Of a DNA stretch of 8,760 nt, positions 5,097-8,760 are shown piece by piece (within the stretch, counting starts at the first letter, position 1; every line of letters starts with the position of its first letter). Below the pieces are notes generated by a model, which saw nothing but the letters and a program-made list of their open reading frames with translations, had not been told where the DNA came from and searched no databases. The stretch comes from CAYZHV01 sp046541355 (lineage in GTDB: Bacteria; Spirochaetota; Spirochaetia; DSM-27196; Alkalispirochaetaceae), in NCBI GenBank assembly GCA_046541355.1, contig JBKHDM010000096.1, positions 1-8,760 on the forward strand, in the 5' to 3' direction. A program made the position numbers and the translations under genes.

Positions 5097-8000
5097 AAGA
5101 ATGATTAACATCGATGGTAACGAGGCGGCGAGTAACATTGCCTACGCCTTTAGCGAGGTTGCGGCGATTTACCCGATAACTCCCTCTTCCACGATGGGTG
5201 AAAAGGCGGACTCCTGGGCCGCCGCGGGCAAGAAGAATCTCTTCGGTCAGCCCCTGCAGGTTATAGAGATGCAGTCGGAGGCGGGTGCCGCGGGCGCGGT
5301 CCACGGATCGCTTACCGGTGGCGCCCTGACGACCACCTATACCGCCAGTCAGGGTCTTCTTCTCATGATCCCGAACATGTACAAGATTGCCGGTGAGCTG
5401 TTGCCGACGGTCTTCCACGTATCAGCCCGCTCCATCGCGGCTCAGTCCCTTTCGATCTTCGGCGATCACTCGGACGTCATGAGCGTGCGGATGACCGGTT
5501 TCGGACTCATCGCCTCGGCGAGCCCCCAGGAGTCTCAGGACCTCGCCGCGGTCGCCCACCTGGCGACGCTGGAGTCGAAGATCCCCTTCGTTCACTTTTT
5601 CGATGGATTCAGAACCTCGAACACGATCAAGAAGATCGAGGCCCTCGAGTACGAAACCCTTCAGGAAATGCTCGACACAAAGTACATCGAGGAGTTCCGG
5701 GCCAACGGCCTGAATCCCGAGCGACCACGGGTAAAGGTTGGCGCTCAGAACCCGGATGTCTACTTCCAGGGTCGCGAGACGGTCAACAAGTTCTACGAGG
5801 CGACGCCGGCGATCGTCAAGAAGTACATGGAGATGCTCGAGAAAAAGACCGGCCGGAAGTACGAACTGTTCCAGTACGTCGGTGATCCGAAGGCCGAAAA
5901 AATCATCATCGCCATGGGCAGCGGTGTGGAGACCATCGAGGAGACGGTTCGCTACCTCAACGAGAAGGGCGAGAAGGTCGGGGCTATCAAGGTTCGCCTC
6001 TACCGGCCCTGGTCGATGGAGGACTTCCTCGAGGCGATCCCCGAGACGGTCAAGAAGATCGCCGTTCTCGATCGGACAAAGGAGCCCGGCGCTCCCGGGG
6101 AGCCGCTGTTCCTCGACGTATCCAACGCCCTTCGAAACAGAGATATCACGGTGATCGGCGGACGCTACGGGCTCTCCTCCAAGGAGTTCACCCCGTCGAT
6201 GGTAAAGGCGGTGTACGACCATCTCGACGGCAAGGCGTTCCACGACTTTACCGTCGGTATCGTCGACGACGTGACCAACAAGTCGATCGAGATAAAGGAT
6301 CACATCGACACCGAGTCCCCCACCGCCACCCGGTGCAAGTTCTGGGGCTACGGCTCCGACGGCACGGTCAGCGCAAACAAGAACTCCGTCACCATCATCG
6401 GTGAGGAGACGGACCTATACGTTCAGGCGTACTTCCAGTACGACTCGAGAAAGTCCGGGGGATACACCATCAGCCACCTCCGGTTTGCGAAGGAGCAAAT
6501 CCAGTCGGAGTACCTTGTAACCAACTCGGACTTCATCGCGCTCCACCGACCACAGTACATCGGTCGCTACGACATCCTCGAGGGTATCGTCGAGGGGGGA
6601 ACCTTCCTCATCAACTCCGCCGAAGCTCCCGAGAAGGTCTTCAACACCTTCACCAAGGATATGCAGGAGACGATTATCGAAAAGAAGGTGAAGGTCTTCA
6701 CGATCGACGGCTTCAAAATCGCCAAGGAGGCGGGCCTCGGTAACCGGATCAACACCGTCATGCAGACCGCCTTCTTCAAGCTCGCGAACATCATTCCCCC
6801 GGATCAGGCGATCGAAATGATCAAGAAGTACGTTGAGAAGCAGTTCAAGTCGAAGGGCCGGGAGATCGTTGAGATGAACTGGCGCGCTATCGATATGGCT
6901 CTCGACGCCCTCTACGAGGTGGAGGTGCCCAAGGAGCTGCCCACGGAGGCCGCGGAGATTCAGCAGCTCGTTCCGGAGGATTCCGACGAGTTCGCAAAGA
7001 AGGTTATCGACCCGACCCTCCGCCTCAAGGGCGACTACATTCCGGTCAGCGCCATGCCCCTCGACGGCGGCGTCCCCTCGGGAACCAACCGCCTCGAAAA
7101 GTCCAACCGCCCCGGCGCCCTTCCGGTCAAGTGGGCGGCGAAGCACCCGCTGGTCCAGAAACTCGACGTTCAGTGGGAGGAGCCCTACTTCGAGTATCCC
7201 TCCAGCTGTATGGGTTGTGGTGAGATTCAGTACATCTACCTGGCAACCCAGCTCTTTGGTCCCCGGATGATGATCGCCAACGCCACCGGATGTACCTCCA
7301 TCTACGGCGGGACCTTTCCCACCACACCGTACGCCAAGGACTCCAACGGTCGCGGTCCGACCTGGGCGAACAGCCTCTTCGAGGATAACGCCGAGTACGG
7401 CTTCGGAATGCGCCTCGCGGTAGACGCAAACCGTCAGCAGCTCAAAACCAATGTGGAAGAGCTCCTCGAGAAAGGGGTTGGGGGTGAGCTCGCGGCGAGC
7501 CTGCGAAAGAACCTCGAGCTCTGGAAGGACACCTCGAACAAGGCGTTTGAGGCCTCCGAGGCTACCAAGGCGCTCCTGCCGAAGGCACAGAAAGAGGCGA
7601 CGTCCGAGACCAAGCCGATCATCGCAAAGATCATCGAGCTCGAGGATTACTTCGTCGACAAGTCGGTCTGGTGCTTCGGTGGTGACGGCTGGGCCTTCGA
7701 CATCGGCTACAGCGGCCTCGACCACATCATGGCGAGCGGCAAGAACGTCAACGTTCTCGTCCTCGACACCGAGGTCTACTCCAACACCGGCGGCCAGTCC
7801 TCCAAGGCGACTCCCCGGGGCGCGATCGCGAAGTTCGCTGCCTCCGGTAAAAAGACCGGCAAGAAGAACCTCGGCCTCATGATGACCACCTACGGGAATG
7901 TCTACGTCGCCCAGGTCAACGTCGGCATGAACCGGGATCAGGTTGCCCAGGCAATCGTGGAAGCCGAGCAGTACGACGGCCCCTCGATCGTCATCGCCTA

Positions 8001-8304
8001 CAGCCCGTGTATCGCCCACGGATACGATCTCAAGTTCTCCATGAAGCAGATGAAGAACGCCGGCGCCTCCGGGTACTGGCCGCTGTACCGGTACAACCCC
8101 GCAAACCGCCTGGTCGGCGAGAAGCCCTTTACCTGGGACTCCGAAGAGCCTTCAATCGAGTTCAAGGAGTTTACCAAAGGAGAGATCCGATACCGTGCCC
8201 TGGAGCTCGCCCAGCCCGAAGAGGCCGAACGGCTTCAGAAACTGGCGGAAGAGGATAACCAGCGGCGGCGGGAAGATCTCCGCAAGCTGCAGCAGGAAGA
8301 CTAA
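5089..8304 (+). CDS. nifJ: Pyruvate:ferredoxin (flavodoxin) oxidoreductase lacking the 2x[4Fe-4S] domain V
   Basis: Single-chain NifJ-type PFOR, oxidising pyruvate with CoA to acetyl-CoA and CO2 and passing electrons to ferredoxin or flavodoxin in the cytosol. The 1071 residues compare with about 1170-1230 in the family. Domain I has YPITPSS with T31, E64 (TPP activation) and R114 (HVSARS), at the same numbers as the Desulfovibrio africanus enzyme as I recall it; domains II-III follow (KVRLYRPWS, GGRYGLSSKEF, SGGYTISHLRF), then the EKR domain near 640-682. Domain VI has GDGW (865-868) and SNTGGQ (898-903) for Mg-TPP, and C707, C710, C735 and C974 for the proximal cluster. Domain V, with its eight cysteines, is missing: about 24 residues join W682 to C707. 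Only six cysteines exist in the whole protein. The frame is unbroken and codon use uniform, so it looks like a genuine variant. Own promoter, SD and a Rex operator precede it. Confidence 0.95.
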   Translation: MSKRMINIDGNEAASNIAYAFSEVAAIYPITPSSTMGEKADSWAAAGKKNLFGQPLQVIEMQSEAGAAGAVHGSLTGGALTTTYTASQGLLLMIPNMYKIAGELLPTVFHVSARSIAAQSLSIFGDHSDVMSVRMTGFGLIASASPQESQDLAAVAHLATLESKIPFVHFFDGFRTSNTIKKIEALEYETLQEMLDTKYIEEFRANGLNPERPRVKVGAQNPDVYFQGRETVNKFYEATPAIVKKYMEMLEKKTGRKYELFQYVGDPKAEKIIIAMGSGVETIEETVRYLNEKGEKVGAIKVRLYRPWSMEDFLEAIPETVKKIAVLDRTKEPGAPGEPLFLDVSNALRNRDITVIGGRYGLSSKEFTPSMVKAVYDHLDGKAFHDFTVGIVDDVTNKSIEIKDHIDTESPTATRCKFWGYGSDGTVSANKNSVTIIGEETDLYVQAYFQYDSRKSGGYTISHLRFAKEQIQSEYLVTNSDFIALHRPQYIGRYDILEGIVEGGTFLINSAEAPEKVFNTFTKDMQETIIEKKVKVFTIDGFKIAKEAGLGNRINTVMQTAFFKLANIIPPDQAIEMIKKYVEKQFKSKGREIVEMNWRAIDMALDALYEVEVPKELPTEAAEIQQLVPEDSDEFAKKVIDPTLRLKGDYIPVSAMPLDGGVPSGTNRLEKSNRPGALPVKWAAKHPLVQKLDVQWEEPYFEYPSSCMGCGEIQYIYLATQLFGPRMMIANATGCTSIYGGTFPTTPYAKDSNGRGPTWANSLFEDNAEYGFGMRLAVDANRQQLKTNVEELLEKGVGGELAASLRKNLELWKDTSNKAFEASEATKALLPKAQKEATSETKPIIAKIIELEDYFVDKSVWCFGGDGWAFDIGYSGLDHIMASGKNVNVLVLDTEVYSNTGGQSSKATPRGAIAKFAASGKKTGKKNLGLMMTTYGNVYVAQVNVGMNRDQVAQAIVEAEQYDGPSIVIAYSPCIAHGYDLKFSMKQMKNAGASGYWPLYRYNPANRLVGEKPFTWDSEEPSIEFKEFTKGEIRYRALELAQPEEAERLQKLAEEDNQRRREDLRKLQQED

Positions 8305-8310
8305 TCATCC

Positions 8311-8330
8311 GCCCCGGCGCAAGCCGGGGC
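8311..8330 (+). terminator. Hairpin with GCAA tetraloop after the PFOR gene (possible terminator)
   Basis: GCCCCGGC (8311-8318) and GCCGGGGC (8323-8330) form a perfect, all-G/C 8-bp stem closed by a GCAA (GNRA) loop, 6 nt after the stop codon. No T-run follows, so it may stop polymerase with other factors or protect the 3' end instead of acting as a classical intrinsic terminator. Confidence 0.5.
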
Positions 8331-8346
8331 GTTCGCACGGAAGCAC

Positions 8347-8368
8347 CCCCGAGGCTTCGGTCTCGGGG
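8347..8368. terminator. Second stable hairpin, UUCG tetraloop, between the convergent genes
   Basis: CCCCGAGGC (8347-8355) pairs with GTCTCGGGG (8360-8368), nine pairs including one G-U, around TTCG closed by C-G: the very stable C(UUCG)G tetraloop on the plus strand. It lies 8 nt past the stop of the convergent OmpA-like gene, so it can serve either transcript. No T-run is present on either side. Confidence 0.45.
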
Positions 8369-8376
8369 AGCGCTCA

Positions 8377-8760
8377 TTACTGCTGCTGCCCACCTATCTC
8401 GATCTCAACCCGCCGGTTGAGTTCCTGCTCTTCCCTCTCTCTGGTCACAGGCTCCCTCGACGCTTCCCAGGCGACAGTCGGCGCCACCTCCGGCCGCCAC
8501 CCGAGGGCGGTCAGATACTCATAGACAGCCTCGGCCCGACCACGGCTGATCGAGGCTCGCCCCTCTTCGGTTCCAAAGAGAGCAGTGTGCCCGACAATTC
8601 GCACCGGCGTGTCCGCGCCGCTCTCGGCGAGGGCCGCGGCCACACCCTCGAGGCGCGCCTCGGCCTCCCGGGTCAGCACCGTGTCGTCAGGAGTGAAGTA
8701 GACCACAAACTCCTGCCGCGGCGGGGGCCCCGGCTCGCGCTCCTCGCCCTCGCCGGCCTC
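8377..8760 (-). CDS. OmpA-like peptidoglycan-binding domain protein, C-terminal part (5' end beyond window)
   Basis: The C-terminal 127 residues of an envelope protein; the frame stays open to the window edge, so the start is missing and the internal GTG at 8706 is not the true start. An acidic, proline-rich linker (EREPGPPPRQE) leads into an OmpA_C domain: VVYFTPDDTVLTREAEARL, VRIVGHTALFGTEEGR, ISRGRAEAVYEYL and the closing ELNRRVEIEI. Such domains anchor outer-membrane proteins or lipoproteins non-covalently to diaminopimelate-type peptidoglycan. The Arg of that site is present (codon 8538-8536), but the Asp of the usual GHTD is Ala (codon 8583-8581) at exactly the expected 15-residue spacing. 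The GHTA form resembles spirochaete proteins I remember. The N-terminal export signal, if any, is off the window. The gene converges with the PFOR gene. Confidence 0.88.
   Translation of the reverse strand, partial: EAGEGEEREPGPPPRQEFVVYFTPDDTVLTREAEARLEGVAAALAESGADTPVRIVGHTALFGTEEGRASISRGRAEAVYEYLTALGWRPEVAPTVAWEASREPVTREREEQELNRRVEIEIGGQQQ

Noticed and set aside
7096..7240. Frameshift or premature fusion explaining the short PFOR
   Set aside because: The reading frame is continuous, codon use across the junction matches the flanks, and no CxxCxxC remnant appears anywhere in the protein, so a decayed or frameshifted domain is not visible here.
6415..8019. 534-codon minus-strand ORF opposite the PFOR gene
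   Set aside because: It is the antisense shadow of a well-conserved enzyme, rich in Leu/Asp/Val/Gly from mirrored codons, with no recognisable domain.

Overview
This is an 8.76 kb stretch of GC-rich bacterial chromosome, densely coding, with no phage, IS, CRISPR, tRNA or rRNA signal. Gene content (a nifJ-type pyruvate:ferredoxin oxidoreductase behind a perfect Rex operator, plus an OmpA-like cell-envelope protein) points to a fermentative, diderm bacterium. The OmpA-like domain has GHTA instead of GHTD, a form I associate with spirochaetes. I therefore lean to a free-living Spirochaetota such as the Spirochaeta thermophila group, but this is recall and inference, not proof.

Layout. At 73-1356 (+) is a GT4-type retaining glycosyltransferase. 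Convergent with it, at 1378-3132 (-), is a GH13_18 phosphorylase of the sucrose / glucosylglycerate phosphorylase group. Divergent from that, at 3219-4883 (+), is a second, longer and more unusual GT-B glycosyltransferase. These three look like a small module handling a glucoside, possibly the compatible solutes glucosylglycerate and mannosylglucosylglycerate. A 205-nt spacer follows, with a probable terminator, a perfect Rex operator, a sigma70-type promoter and an approximately 75-nt leader with a good Shine-Dalgarno. It leads into the PFOR gene at 5089-8304 (+). Two very stable tetraloop hairpins then separate PFOR from a convergent OmpA-domain gene at 8377-8760 (-), which runs off the window.

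The most striking observation is in the PFOR. It is an intact, in-frame, single-chain enzyme of 1071 residues that keeps every TPP-site residue and all four cysteines of the proximal [4Fe-4S] cluster. The whole ferredoxin-like domain V (eight cysteines, two further [4Fe-4S] clusters) is absent, and only about 24 residues bridge the EKR domain and the TPP domain. The entire protein contains six cysteines. It would be a one-cluster PFOR, resembling in wiring the two-subunit archaeal 2-oxoacid:ferredoxin oxidoreductases rather than its own NifJ family. Together with the Rex operator, it suggests a redox-controlled pyruvate oxidation step with a changed electron exit.

A second pattern concerns expression signals. 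The three carbohydrate genes lack a Shine-Dalgarno. Each has a TTGCnn-N17-TAnnnT promoter-like element placed so that transcription would begin 0-6 nt before the ATG, suggesting leaderless mRNAs. The PFOR gene uses the same promoter type but has a long leader with an SD.
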